Positions 1 through 8,339 of a stretch of DNA of 55,024 nucleotides are shown here, piece by piece. This stretch comes from Thermoplasmata archaeon (GTDB lineage: Archaea; Thermoplasmatota; Thermoplasmata; Lutacidiplasmatales; UBA184): contig JAJZYH010000010.1 of assembly GCA_021798195.1 (NCBI GenBank), positions 1-55,024 on the forward strand, in the 5' to 3' direction. The notes beneath the pieces are model-generated. The model did not search any database. It was not told where the DNA came from and saw nothing but the letters and a program-made list of their open reading frames with translations. The first letter of the stretch is position 1, and every line of letters begins with the position of its first letter. Position numbers and translations under genes: made by a program.

Positions 1-52
1 TCCCCGCTCCCCCGAGGATGAGGGATGGGATTGGAGGCGGGAGGCCCGCCGA

Positions 53-646
53 ATGGTGGGATCGCTGCGGCTCTCCGACCCTCGCGTGGCCCGTGCCATG
101 GAAGCCGTTCCACGGCACGAGTTCGTTCCCCAGGGGCTGCGGGCACAGGCGTATTCCGATGAGCCCTTGCCGCTCGCCCCGGGGTCCACCATCTCGGCTC
201 CCCACATGGTGGCGTTCCAGGCGGCCTGGGCCGAGGTGCGTCCCGGCCACCATGTGTTGGAGCTGGGCAGCGGGTCCGGCTATCTTCTCGCCATCCTCGC
301 CCATCTGGCGGGACCCACGGGCCGCGTCTTGGGGATCGAACGCGATGCCTCCCTCGTGGGCGCCGCGCGGGAATCCCTCCGGCGGTCGGGGGTCGCGGAT
401 TGGACCGAGGTTCGACGGGGGGATGCCAGGGGTCCGTTCCCGGACGGAGAGTTCCATGCCATCGTTGCCTCCTTCTCCGCTCCCGCCTCTGTGGTACTTC
501 CATGGAGATCGCACCTCCGGCCCGAAGGGAGACTCGTGGTTCCCCTCACCACCTCACGGGGAACCCGGATGGTCCGATGGTCCCGGGTGGGATCGGGGTA
601 TTCGCAGGAAGAGGGTCCGGATTGCATGTTCGTCCCGATCCAGTGA
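53..646 (+). CDS. pcm: Protein-L-isoaspartate O-methyltransferase
   Basis: This 197-residue cytosolic enzyme uses S-adenosylmethionine to methylate isoaspartyl residues in damaged proteins so that they can revert to aspartate. The family is recognised by PRHEFVP near residues 20-26, the GSTISAPHM segment near 44-52 and the SAM-binding VLELGSGSGY at 68-77. The size is slightly short of the usual 210-220 residues, mostly at the C-terminus. The ATG at 53 is the first that gives the family N-terminus. Its promoter lies outside the window. It is monocistronic, since a new TATA box follows its stop. The family call is firm; substrates are not deducible. Confidence 0.92.
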   Translation: MVGSLRLSDPRVARAMEAVPRHEFVPQGLRAQAYSDEPLPLAPGSTISAPHMVAFQAAWAEVRPGHHVLELGSGSGYLLAILAHLAGPTGRVLGIERDASLVGAARESLRRSGVADWTEVRRGDARGPFPDGEFHAIVASFSAPASVVLPWRSHLRPEGRLVVPLTTSRGTRMVRWSRVGSGYSQEEGPDCMFVPIQ

Positions 647-741
647 ACCTCGACAGGGAGATCCCCCGTCGGTCTGAGTCGCTCGGCCCGTCGGAAATGC
701 TGTGTGCCCTGCCGGTACGACAGGGTGGGGCGGACCATGCC

Positions 742-749
742 TTTTATAC
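742..749 (+). promoter_or_regulatory. TATA box of the AP-endonuclease-like gene
   Basis: TTTTATAC stands about 47 bases before the ATG at 792. With the usual archaeal spacing, transcription would begin near 772 and leave a leader of about 20 bases. Confidence 0.55.
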
Positions 750-791
750 CCCCCTCGATTACGCCCGGCCCGTTCTTCCCCCTCATTTCTT

Positions 792-2063
792 ATGATACGA
801 TTCGGACCGGCCGGGATCCCGCTCTCCTGCAAAGGCCGGACGCTCCGGGACGGCATCAGTGACGTCCACCATCTGGGCCTCACGGCGATGGAGGTCCAGT
901 TCATCAAGGTGAACCCGTTCACGCGGGGGATCTATGACGAGGAGGTGGGGAAACGCCCCATGGAGATCCCGGGCCAACTCATCGTCGAGGTGGGTCCTCC
1001 CGCCAAGGGGGATGTGTACTCGGATGCCGCCGCGCTCCAGGCCCCCCTGGACCGTCGGGCCCAGGTCACCACGCTCAACTGGTTCCTCGCCAAGGATTAT
1101 GGCGATCTCACCCAGGCGAAGAACCTTGCCCGGAGCGTGGACGTCCGGCTGACCCTCCATGCCCCCTATTACGTGAACCTCGTGGGATCCCCGGAAGCCC
1201 GGGAGAGGAGCCTCCGGCAATTCCAGTGGTCCTGTGCCCTCGCCATGGGCCTGGGAGCGGATGCAGTGGTGGGCCACCTGGGCTTCTATGCCTCGGAGGA
1301 CCGGGAGGGGGCCGTTCGCCGCGTCGTGGAGGAGGTCCGCCGCCTCCGGCAATGGATGGACGGACTGGACCGGGGAAGGATCCTCCTCGCCCTGGAGCCC
1401 AGCGGGCACCCGGAGGTCATCGGGACCCCGGAGGAGATCCTCGGGATCGCCCGGGCGGTGCGCCGGGTGCGGCCCGTCCTGAACATGGCCCACGTGGCCG
1501 CCCGGGCCGGGAAGCCCTTCGAGACGCGGGAGGAGGTCCAGAGGGTGGTGGAGGAGTTCCTCGCCGCGAGCCACGGGGACCTCTACCTCAACTTCGCGGG
1601 GGTGGAGACCTACGGGCCCGGCGAGTTCCGGTTGACCCCCATCAAGCGGGGACGGATGCACTTCGATCACGTGGCGGAAGTCCTCGCCGACCGGGACTAC
1701 GACGCCACGGTGATCAGCTCGTCCCCCCTCCTGGAGCACGACGCGATGTACATGAAACTCCTCTACGAGCGGGCCCTTTCCAAGCGCTTCGCCCGCCGGC
1801 ATGCCCCCCCGGTCCCCAAACCGGCCCCGGGACCGTCCCGGTCGCCACCCCCTGCTCCCCGAAAGGCTCCCGCCCATCCTGCCCCGCGGAGACCCCAATC
1901 TCCGGCGAAATCCACGAGGCTTCCCCGTTCCCAGGGGGCTCACATCAAGGGGAGCCACGTTCCCCGGGGAAGGCGGCCCCCACGACCGGTGCGCCCCCGG
2001 GGGAATCGGAAGGCCCATGACCGACCCAGGAGGGCGACACCTCATGGCCACCGGAAGAGGTGA
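792..2063 (+). CDS. AP endonuclease (Nfo/endonuclease IV-like) TIM-barrel protein with basic tail
   Basis: A 423-residue TIM-barrel protein of the endonuclease IV/AP-endonuclease-2 superfamily, expected to cut DNA at abasic sites. Likely metal ligands fall in HAPY (residues 123-126), GHLGF (161-165), LEPSG (Glu202) and a later NMAH. The usual final D-x-H ligand pair is less clear, so activity is inferred. Two oddities: about 70 residues are inserted between the first and second barrel strands, and a Pro/Arg/Lys-rich tail of about 95 residues follows the barrel and runs into the start of the next gene. The ATG at 792 is preferred to a longer frame from 702 because it lies downstream of the TATA box. 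Confidence 0.72.
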   Translation: MIRFGPAGIPLSCKGRTLRDGISDVHHLGLTAMEVQFIKVNPFTRGIYDEEVGKRPMEIPGQLIVEVGPPAKGDVYSDAAALQAPLDRRAQVTTLNWFLAKDYGDLTQAKNLARSVDVRLTLHAPYYVNLVGSPEARERSLRQFQWSCALAMGLGADAVVGHLGFYASEDREGAVRRVVEEVRRLRQWMDGLDRGRILLALEPSGHPEVIGTPEEILGIARAVRRVRPVLNMAHVAARAGKPFETREEVQRVVEEFLAASHGDLYLNFAGVETYGPGEFRLTPIKRGRMHFDHVAEVLADRDYDATVISSSPLLEHDAMYMKLLYERALSKRFARRHAPPVPKPAPGPSRSPPPAPRKAPAHPAPRRPQSPAKSTRLPRSQGAHIKGSHVPRGRRPPRPVRPRGNRKAHDRPRRATPHGHRKR

Positions 2064-2634
2064 GGTACCTCCGGAGGGAGACCGCGCGGCCACGTTCCGC
2101 GCGGCCGTCCAGTACGTGGGCCAGGCCGTCACCCGGGCCCTGGAGGAACTTCCGGACGAGACCCTCCTGCGCACCGTGACGCTCATCCACGGGGCCCCCA
2201 CGGTGTTCGTCTACGGCGCCGGCCGATCGGGGATCGTGGCGCGTGCCTTCGCCATGCGCCTCGTGCAGACGGGGATCCCCGCCTTCGTCATCGGGGAGTC
2301 GGTGACCCCCATCGTGAAGAGGGGCGATCTCGTGATCATCTTCTCCAACCGGGGGGAGAGCCAGTCCTCCCTGCAGACCGCGAACATCGTCCGGCGGGAA
2401 GGGGCGAACCTCGTGGTCATCACGGCCCGCCCCACCAGCAAGCTGGCCCACGCCGCCAACCACGTGCTCCCCCTGCGCTTCCCCGAGGATGAGGTCCGGC
2501 CGCGCTACGCGCCCCTGGGGACCCTCTTCGAGGCCGCGAGCCTCCGATTGGGGGACGGGCTCATCTCGGAGCTCATGCGGGTCCGGGGGGAGACAGAGGA
2601 TTCCCTCCGGCGGCGCCACGCCATCATGGTGTGA
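2044..2634 (+). CDS. phi: 6-phospho-3-hexuloisomerase (SIS domain)
   Basis: A 196-residue SIS-domain isomerase of the PHI family, which interconverts 3-hexulose 6-phosphate and fructose 6-phosphate. In archaea this ribulose-monophosphate route commonly makes pentoses. The SIS core is visible as VYGAGRSGIVARAF near residues 57-70 and FSNRGESQSS near 105. An in-frame ATG at 2017 exists, but 2044 has AGGAGGG at 2028-2034, nine bases upstream, and is preferred. The start lies inside the tail of the preceding gene, so the two are probably cotranscribed. No hexulose-phosphate synthase is adjacent. A different sugar-phosphate isomerase specificity is possible. Confidence 0.85.
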   Translation: MATGRGEVPPEGDRAATFRAAVQYVGQAVTRALEELPDETLLRTVTLIHGAPTVFVYGAGRSGIVARAFAMRLVQTGIPAFVIGESVTPIVKRGDLVIIFSNRGESQSSLQTANIVRREGANLVVITARPTSKLAHAANHVLPLRFPEDEVRPRYAPLGTLFEAASLRLGDGLISELMRVRGETEDSLRRRHAIMV

Positions 2635-2718
2635 GGCCGAGGGGCCGGGGGCCGGCGGGCTCCCTCCGGGTGCCTGGACCCACCGCTTCGCGGACGGAGC
2701 GGGACCCAACGGGAGAGC

Positions 2719-2726
2719 GTATTTAT
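2719..2726 (+). promoter_or_regulatory. TATA box of pdaD
   Basis: GTATTTAT is centred 28 bases before the GTG at 2751, the spacing expected for a leaderless transcript starting at the GTG. Confidence 0.65.
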
Positions 2727-2750
2727 CCCGGAAATCGGTGACCGCCCCGC

Positions 2751-3251
2751 GTGGAGAAGACCCGGCCCAAAGGTGAGCAGCCCCTCGTACCCATCCCCAA
2801 GCGCTTCTTCGTGACCAGCGGACGTGCCATCAACAAGACCAGCGAGCTCAACGCCTTCGACCTCGCGCTCCTCAAGGCCGGGATCGGGGAGCAGAACCTC
2901 GTGAGCGTCTCCTCGGTCCTGCCGGATGGCATCCGCCAGGTGGAGCGCCGCCCGCTCCCCATGGGGGCCATCACCCATTGCGTCCTCGCCCGCTACCAGG
3001 GGGGCGAAGGGGAAGTGATCAGCGCCGGGATCGCCTACGGGTTTCGGGTCGACGGGCACGGCGGGTACGTGGCGGAGGGCCACATCCACGGCACCCAGAA
3101 GGCGCTCAAGGAATTCCTCCGGTGGCGGATGCAGGAGATCGCGCACTTCCGGGGCGTGGAACTCAAGAAGATCTACTATCGGACCGAGGAACTCGAGATC
3201 CCCATGGACCATTATGGGGTCTGCATCGCCGCCTGCGTGTTCCTGAGCTAA
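2751..3251 (+). CDS. pdaD: Pyruvoyl-dependent arginine decarboxylase
   Basis: A 166-residue proenzyme that converts arginine to agmatine, the first step of archaeal polyamine and agmatidine synthesis. The protein cleaves itself between two serines and turns the second into the pyruvoyl cofactor. The site is the Ser54-Ser55 pair in LVSVSSVLP, preceded by the family segment NAFDLALLKAGIG (34-46). Length matches the family. The GTG start fits a leaderless mRNA. No polyamine genes are adjacent. Confidence 0.95.
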   Translation: MEKTRPKGEQPLVPIPKRFFVTSGRAINKTSELNAFDLALLKAGIGEQNLVSVSSVLPDGIRQVERRPLPMGAITHCVLARYQGGEGEVISAGIAYGFRVDGHGGYVAEGHIHGTQKALKEFLRWRMQEIAHFRGVELKKIYYRTEELEIPMDHYGVCIAACVFLS

Positions 3252-3497
3252 GGGTCCCGACGCCACCCGCCCGGGAGCGCCGCTTCGCCCTGCGGCTGCG
3301 GGGCGGGGAGATCCGGGGGCGGCTTCCCGGTCATGGGAGCCATGGCGTGGAGGACCCATCCTCGGCGGCCGTCGTGGGCCCGGGGAATAGAGACCCCAGT
3401 CCCCCCTCGCCACCGACACGACGGGAAGACCCCTCCGCACCCCCCGCCGGTCCCCTTCGGAACCTTTGAATGCCGGAATAGTGTGAGGGGGGACCGG

Positions 3498-3989
3498 GTG
3501 CAAACCATGACCGGGCCATCCTCGGAAGCGCATGATCCTGGATCCCATGGTGGGTTCGACCTCTCGCGGTTCGTCTTCGTGCTGGACGAAGGGGGCGTGT
3601 TCCCGGCTCCCATGGAGAAGATCTGGCGGCTGCATTCCAGCCCGGAGCATACCCACCCCTCTGCCCCCGACGCGCAGTTCGTGCGGGTGAGCGAGAATGT
3701 CACGGAGATCCATGCCACCATCGTCCTCCCGGATGGGAAGAAGGTGCCCAACAAGATGCGGCTCACCGCCTATCCACCGCTGGGGTTCGCGCTCGAGTGG
3801 CTGGAGGGGTTGTTTGCGGGGTCCAAGGAGTTCAGCTTCTACATCCCCCAAGGGAAGGGGACCGGCGTGACATCGGTAGGGGAATGGACAAGCCCTGCCC
3901 TGGAGGTCCACCGGGTGAGGCCCGCCGTGCTCCAGCTGATGCAAACGCTCTACGAAGAAGACCAGGCCAACCTCGCCCGGATGAAGTGA
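3498..3989 (+). CDS. SRPBCC (START-like) domain protein
   Basis: A protein of about 163 residues with the SRPBCC helix-grip fold: an early strand followed by the pattern V-x-A-P-x-x-x-I-W (near residue 37), then alternating strands and a long amphipathic C-terminal helix. Such domains bind hydrophobic ligands or act as cyclases, and the sequence does not reveal the ligand. GTG 3498 is about 27 bases after a weak TATA-like CTTTGAAT, and GAGGGGG lies just upstream; ATG 3507 is an equally good start. The 246 bases before it (3252-3497) hold no convincing gene. An SCP2 lipid-binding gene ends convergently 62 bases downstream. Confidence 0.65.
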   Translation: MQTMTGPSSEAHDPGSHGGFDLSRFVFVLDEGGVFPAPMEKIWRLHSSPEHTHPSAPDAQFVRVSENVTEIHATIVLPDGKKVPNKMRLTAYPPLGFALEWLEGLFAGSKEFSFYIPQGKGTGVTSVGEWTSPALEVHRVRPAVLQLMQTLYEEDQANLARMK

Positions 3990-4051
3990 CGGCGACGAAG
4001 TGGAAGGGGCCGTACCCTTCTCGGGCAGGATGGTGACCGGCGCGCAGCGGT

Positions 4052-4384
4052 TCACAGGAGGCGGCGGAGCAGGAGCTTATCCTCCAGCGAAGCCTCGATC
4101 TGGAGCCGCCGGCTCACCAGCGCCTTCATGGGGCCAATCTCCTTGCGCACCAGCTGTTCGAACGTCGCGCTATCGGTGAGGATGCGGACGTCGGGTCGGG
4201 ACCCGTTGCCCAGTCGCGGAGGCGTGAGGCGGCCCCCCTTGAGCTCGAAGTGGTAGTTCTCTCCCTCCTGGAGACAGAGTTCGATCACCCGGTCCTTTCC
4301 CCGGAGCTCCTCCTGGACGCCGGGGTTCTGGTCACAGTGCCGGTTGAACCGGTCCACCAGGGCCACCAGGGTATCCTCGATCAT
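4052..4384 (-). CDS. SCP2 sterol-transfer domain protein
   Basis: A stand-alone SCP2 domain of 110 residues. The fold is suggested by an N-terminal helix, the strand pair VIELCLQEGENYHFELKGG, then PDVRILTDSATFEQLV and a C-terminal helix ending in small and leucine residues. The family binds fatty acyl chains or other lipids; the archaeal ligand is unknown. It has its own TATA-like GGATTATGAG (minus strand, 4416-4425), which overlaps the last codons of rnhB, so it may be transcribed alone as well as after rnhB. Confidence 0.78.
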   Translation of the reverse strand: MIEDTLVALVDRFNRHCDQNPGVQEELRGKDRVIELCLQEGENYHFELKGGRLTPPRLGNGSRPDVRILTDSATFEQLVRKEIGPMKALVSRRLQIEASLEDKLLLRRLL

Positions 4385-4415
4385 GGGGGTTCGCCGCCGT
4401 GGAGCGGACCGGGGC

Positions 4416-5150
4416 TCATAATCCTTCGTCCTCCGGTGCCCCCGCGGGGGAGGGACCCGACCCGCCCCAGCGCTCGAGCGGCTCGCCGGGATGCAGGGAA
4501 CGGCTCACCCGGGTCACGGTGGCCCAGGTGCGGCGGACATGGGGGGGGAGGTCCCGGTGCCGGGCGAGGAGATCCTCGAGATGTCGCCGGGTGCGCGGGT
4601 CCGACGGATACCCGGTGCCCATCTCCTCCCCCAGGGTGCGCGCCAGCTGGACCATCCGACGGTCCCGGGTCACCTTCGCCACGATGCTCGCCGCCGAGAC
4701 GAGGGGCAGATCCCGGTCCGCCTTGTGGCGCGCCACGATGCGGACCCGGGGGAACGACGGAGGAAGCTGCCTTCGGAGATGACGGGCGAACCGGTCCGCG
4801 TCCACATCGCAGGCGTCCGCGAGGACGAGGCCGGGGGAACAGCGCCGGATGAGGCCCCCCATGAGCGCCACCTCGAGCGCGTTGAGCCCCGGCCCGCGGA
4901 CCCACCGGTCCACCTCGGGAGGGTCCGCCCAGGCGGCGAGGAGGGTCCCGCGCCGGCAGAGTTCCTCGAAGACCTCTTCGCGCCGGCGGGCGCTGAGCGC
5001 CTTCGAGTCCCTGGTGCCCAGTCCCCGGAGCTCCGCGTCGATCCCCTCCGAGGCCGGCACCGCGAAGCCGCCCACCACGAGGGGTCCCAGGAGGCTTCCC
5101 CGGCCCGCCTCATCGAGCCCCAGGACCCAACGGAACTCCCCCGGAGGCAT
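4416..5150 (-). CDS. rnhB: Ribonuclease HII
   Basis: A 244-residue RNase HII, which cuts RNA strands and single ribonucleotides embedded in DNA. The catalytic signature GLDEAGRGSLLGPLVVGG is at residues 10-27 and supplies the first Asp and Glu. TRDSKALSARRR, LADACDVDAD and a later SAASIVAKVTRD carry the rest of the active site. A minus-strand CTATTTCAT near 5180-5188 is a plausible TATA box, and the same AT-rich patch can serve the divergent aldolase gene. The C-terminus is short and charged, and no PCNA-binding motif is evident. Confidence 0.94.
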   Translation of the reverse strand: MPPGEFRWVLGLDEAGRGSLLGPLVVGGFAVPASEGIDAELRGLGTRDSKALSARRREEVFEELCRRGTLLAAWADPPEVDRWVRGPGLNALEVALMGGLIRRCSPGLVLADACDVDADRFARHLRRQLPPSFPRVRIVARHKADRDLPLVSAASIVAKVTRDRRMVQLARTLGEEMGTGYPSDPRTRRHLEDLLARHRDLPPHVRRTWATVTRVSRSLHPGEPLERWGGSGPSPAGAPEDEGL

Positions 5151-5218
5151 GATGGGTCCACCGCTCCGGTGGCGGGAATCGCGGAGGGATGAAATAGGCT
5201 CGCCCGCTCCCCACCCCC

Positions 5219-6112
5219 ATGCCGCTGGAAGGGCTCGCCGTTCCCACCGCCACGCTGTTCACGGAGGATGGCGAGATCGATCTCTCGAAGAACGCCCGGT
5301 TCACCCGGGGGCTCCTGGACCAGGGGATCCTTCACGTCTTCGCCCTGGGAAGCCTCGGGGAGTTCCCCTCCCTCACGTTCGAGGAGCGGGAGACGTTCCT
5401 GGAGACGGTGGTGGAGAGTTCCACCTTCCACTCCGACGTATGGGCGGGCGTCGGGGCCCCCTCCACCAAGAAGGCCGTGGCCCACGCCGACCAGGCGGAA
5501 TCCCTGGGGGCCGCGGTGCTGGTGGCCACTCCCCCCTTCTACCTTCATCCGGACGCCGGCGGGATCCGGGACTATTACCGGACGCTCCGGAAGCAGACCA
5601 AGCTTCCCCTCCTCGCCTACAACATCCCCTCCCTGGTGGGCTACGCCCTGCCCCCCTCCCTGGTGCACGAACTGGCGCGGGAGGGGACCCTCCAGGGGAT
5701 CAAGGACACCTCGGGATCCCTCTCCAGCGTCCGGTCGTTCCTCGAGGGGGCCCCGGAGGGCTTCGCGGTGTTCCCGGGGGATGACGAGCTCGCCCTGGAC
5801 TCCCTGCGCGCCGGGGCCCGGGGAGCCATCATGGGCATGGGGAACATCCTCCCCAAGCTCACCGTGGCGTTCATGAACGCGGCGCGCGCGGAGAAGTGGA
5901 GCGAGGCCGAATCCCTCCAGCAGCTCATCGCCACCCTGAGGCAGGTGGTCCAGAAGGGGCCCTTCCCGTCCACCGTGAAGTTCCTCATGAACCGGCTCCG
6001 CGGGGTGGAGGTGGGCTACCGGAGCCCGTACCTTCCCCTCACCCCGGAGCAGGAGAAGGCCGTGGTGGACGCCCTCACCCCGGTGGAAGCGTCGTTCAAG
6101 TCCTATCTCTGA
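5219..6112 (+). CDS. kdgA: 2-keto-3-deoxygluconate aldolase (DapA/KdgA family)
   Basis: A 297-residue member of the dihydrodipicolinate-synthase superfamily of Schiff-base TIM barrels. The catalytic tyrosine is Tyr134 in YNIP and the Schiff-base lysine is Lys162 in IKDTSG. GSLGEF (44-49) replaces the usual GTTGE loop, as often seen in sugar-acid aldolases. The next gene, 21 bases downstream, is glucose dehydrogenase, so the likely role is cleavage of 2-keto-3-deoxygluconate to pyruvate and glyceraldehyde in the non-phosphorylative Entner-Doudoroff pathway. A lysine-pathway DapA is the main alternative, and the neighbour argues against it. Confidence 0.8.
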   Translation: MPLEGLAVPTATLFTEDGEIDLSKNARFTRGLLDQGILHVFALGSLGEFPSLTFEERETFLETVVESSTFHSDVWAGVGAPSTKKAVAHADQAESLGAAVLVATPPFYLHPDAGGIRDYYRTLRKQTKLPLLAYNIPSLVGYALPPSLVHELAREGTLQGIKDTSGSLSSVRSFLEGAPEGFAVFPGDDELALDSLRAGARGAIMGMGNILPKLTVAFMNAARAEKWSEAESLQQLIATLRQVVQKGPFPSTVKFLMNRLRGVEVGYRSPYLPLTPEQEKAVVDALTPVEASFKSYL

Positions 6113-6133
6113 GGGAGCCGGGCGGGGAGAACG

Positions 6134-7231
6134 ATGCGAGCGGTCCTGGTATCGCCTCCGACACCGGGGGCGAAGTGGGTCGAAGATGCGCCCTCCCCCG
6201 TGCTCACGCCGGGGAGCGTCCGGGTGGGGGTCCTGGAGTGCGGGGTATGCGGGACCGACCGGGACATCGTCTCGGGGCTCTACGGGACGCCCCCCCAGGG
6301 ACAGACCTCGTTGATCCTGGGGCACGAGAATTTCGGACGCGTCCGCGAGGTGGGCGAGGGGGTCAGCGGCTTCCGGGTGGGGGATTACGTCGTGGCCACC
6401 GTCCGCCGGGGATGCGGCCGGTGCCACATGTGCCAGAACAACTCGTCGGACCTGTGCGAGACCGGGGAATTCACCGAGCGGGGGATCCGGGGCCGGGACG
6501 GGTACATGGCGGAGGAGTACGTGGAGACCCCCGAGTACCTGGTGAAGGTGCCGCGGTCCCTGCGGGACATCGCCGTCCTCATGGAACCCTTAAGCGTGGT
6601 GGAGAAGGCCGTGCTCATGGGCGAACGGCAGATCTCGCTCTGGGAACGGCCGGCGCGGGTGGGGACCCATCCCGGGCCCTACCGGGCCCTGGTGGTGGGC
6701 ACGGGGGCCGTGGGGCTCCTCGCGGGGCTCGTGCTCCGGGCCGAGGGATACGACGTGGTGGCCATCGATCGCCACGACGACACGCCGGCGAGCGAGCTCC
6801 TCACCCGGGCCGGCGTCCGCCACATCAACGTGGCGGAAGGGATGCAGAAGATCGCTCCGGAGGGCCGGTTCCAACTCATCGTGGAGGCCGCCGGGTCGCC
6901 CCAACTGGATTTCGAGCTCTTCCGTTCCCTCTCGCCCAACGGCGTCCTGGTCCTCACCGGGATCCCCCCCGCGGGGGCCACCTTCCCGGTCTCCGCCGGG
7001 GAGATCCTGCGGACGGCGGTCCTGGAGAACCAGGTCATGGCGGGCTCGGTGAACGCGAACCGGGACTACTTCCTCCGGGGGATGCGCCACCTGAGGCGCT
7101 TCCGGAAGCTCTGGGGCGACCTTCCCGGTCGCATCATCACGGCGCGCCGCCCCTTCTCCGAGTTCGGGGAAGCCGTGGCGGCGAAGGGTGCGGATACCAT
7201 CAAGACGGTGCTCACGTGGTCGGGGGCGTGA
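6134..7231 (+). CDS. gdh: Glucose 1-dehydrogenase, zinc MDR family
   Basis: A 365-residue medium-chain dehydrogenase resembling archaeal glucose dehydrogenases, which oxidise glucose or galactose with NAD(P) to the lactone. Catalytic zinc ligands are Cys39 in CGVCGTD and the histidine of GHENF (64-65). Structural zinc is held by Cys94, Cys97, Cys100 and Cys108. The Rossmann segment VVGTGAVGLLAGL is near residue 190. It follows the KDG aldolase by 21 bases, so the pair supplies the first and last specific steps of the oxidative sugar route; gluconate dehydratase is not in the window. Confidence 0.85.
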   Translation: MRAVLVSPPTPGAKWVEDAPSPVLTPGSVRVGVLECGVCGTDRDIVSGLYGTPPQGQTSLILGHENFGRVREVGEGVSGFRVGDYVVATVRRGCGRCHMCQNNSSDLCETGEFTERGIRGRDGYMAEEYVETPEYLVKVPRSLRDIAVLMEPLSVVEKAVLMGERQISLWERPARVGTHPGPYRALVVGTGAVGLLAGLVLRAEGYDVVAIDRHDDTPASELLTRAGVRHINVAEGMQKIAPEGRFQLIVEAAGSPQLDFELFRSLSPNGVLVLTGIPPAGATFPVSAGEILRTAVLENQVMAGSVNANRDYFLRGMRHLRRFRKLWGDLPGRIITARRPFSEFGEAVAAKGADTIKTVLTWSGA

Positions 7232-7325
7232 GGACCCCATCCGGGAGGGGACGGGGCCGTGCGCCTCGGAACCCTTCATAACCACTCCCCGTTCCCGTGA
7301 CCCCCTGGGGAAAAAGGGAAGGACC

Positions 7326-8339
7326 ATGTCCTCAGAGAGCGGGATCATCGTCACCCGGGACCTGGAGAAGGTCTATCCGGGGAACGTGCGGGCCGTGGAA
7401 GGGATCTCGTTCGAGGTACGGCCGGGGGAGATCTTTGGCTTCCTCGGGCCCAACGGGGCGGGGAAGAGCACCACCATCGGCATCCTCACCACGATGCTCC
7501 GCCCCACGGGCGGGGAAGCCTGGGTGGACGGCCTCTCGGTGGGGGAGGATCCCGAGGGGATCCGGCGCCGCATCGGCCTCGTCTTCCAGGAGTCCACGGC
7601 GGACGACGAGCTCACGGGCCGGGAAAACCTGGAGCTCTCGGCGGCGCTCTATGGGGTCTCCCCCGCGGAGACCCGGACCCGGATCGCCGAGCTTCTCCCC
7701 CAGCTGAGCCTCGAAGGCGCCGCGGACCGGATGGTGAAGACCTACTCCGGAGGCATGCGCCGGCGGCTGGAACTCGCCGCGGGGATCATCCACAAGCCCC
7801 GGATCCTCTTCCTGGACGAGCCCACCCTGGGGCTCGACCCCCAGGGCCGGACCGGGATCGGGGAGGCCATCCGGGACCTGCGCCACCGGTTCGGGGTCAC
7901 CGTCTTCATCACCACGCACTATCTCGACGAAGCGGACGCGCTCTGCGACCGGATCGCCATCATCGACCACGGGAAGATCCAGGCCCTGGGAACCCCCTCC
8001 GAGCTCAAGGACCGGATCGGAGGGGACGTCCTCACCCTGGTCCCGCAGGACGGGTCCCGGGACCTCACCGAGGTCCTCGCGAAGGTCCCCGGGGTCCTCT
8101 CCGTCCGGCGGCACGAGACCGGCTATCGCGTGAAGGCGGCGAAGGGGGAGGCGCTCGTCCCCACCCTGGTCCAGACCTGCTTCTCCCAGGGGGTCCCCCT
8201 CGCCACCGTGGCCCTCAAGAAACCCTCCCTGGACGAGGTGTTCCTGGAGTTCACCGGGCGGGCCTACCGGGAAGAGGAGGGGCCCTCCGCCACCGACGCC
8301 GCCCTCCGGATGAACCAGTTCCGGGGGAGGCGCCGATGA
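7326..8339 (+). CDS. ABC exporter ATP-binding protein (DrrA type)
   Basis: A 337-residue ATPase of a drug/antibiotic-type ABC-2 exporter. Walker A GPNGAGKST is at residues 41-49, the signature YSGGMRRRLE near 140 and Walker B ILFLDEPTLGLDP near 160. The C-terminal 100 residues form the accessory domain usual for DrrA proteins. ATG 7326 follows a purine-rich site and a TATA-like TTCATAACC near 7274; a longer upstream frame was rejected. The permease gene overlaps its stop by four bases (ATGA). The exported substrate cannot be read from sequence. Confidence 0.9.
   Translation: MSSESGIIVTRDLEKVYPGNVRAVEGISFEVRPGEIFGFLGPNGAGKSTTIGILTTMLRPTGGEAWVDGLSVGEDPEGIRRRIGLVFQESTADDELTGRENLELSAALYGVSPAETRTRIAELLPQLSLEGAADRMVKTYSGGMRRRLELAAGIIHKPRILFLDEPTLGLDPQGRTGIGEAIRDLRHRFGVTVFITTHYLDEADALCDRIAIIDHGKIQALGTPSELKDRIGGDVLTLVPQDGSRDLTEVLAKVPGVLSVRRHETGYRVKAAKGEALVPTLVQTCFSQGVPLATVALKKPSLDEVFLEFTGRAYREEEGPSATDAALRMNQFRGRRR

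Noticed and set aside
1801-2043. Extended N-terminus of the PHI isomerase
   Set aside because: The upstream residues are Pro/Arg-rich and lie in the tail of the previous gene, and ATG 2044 has a strong ribosome site.
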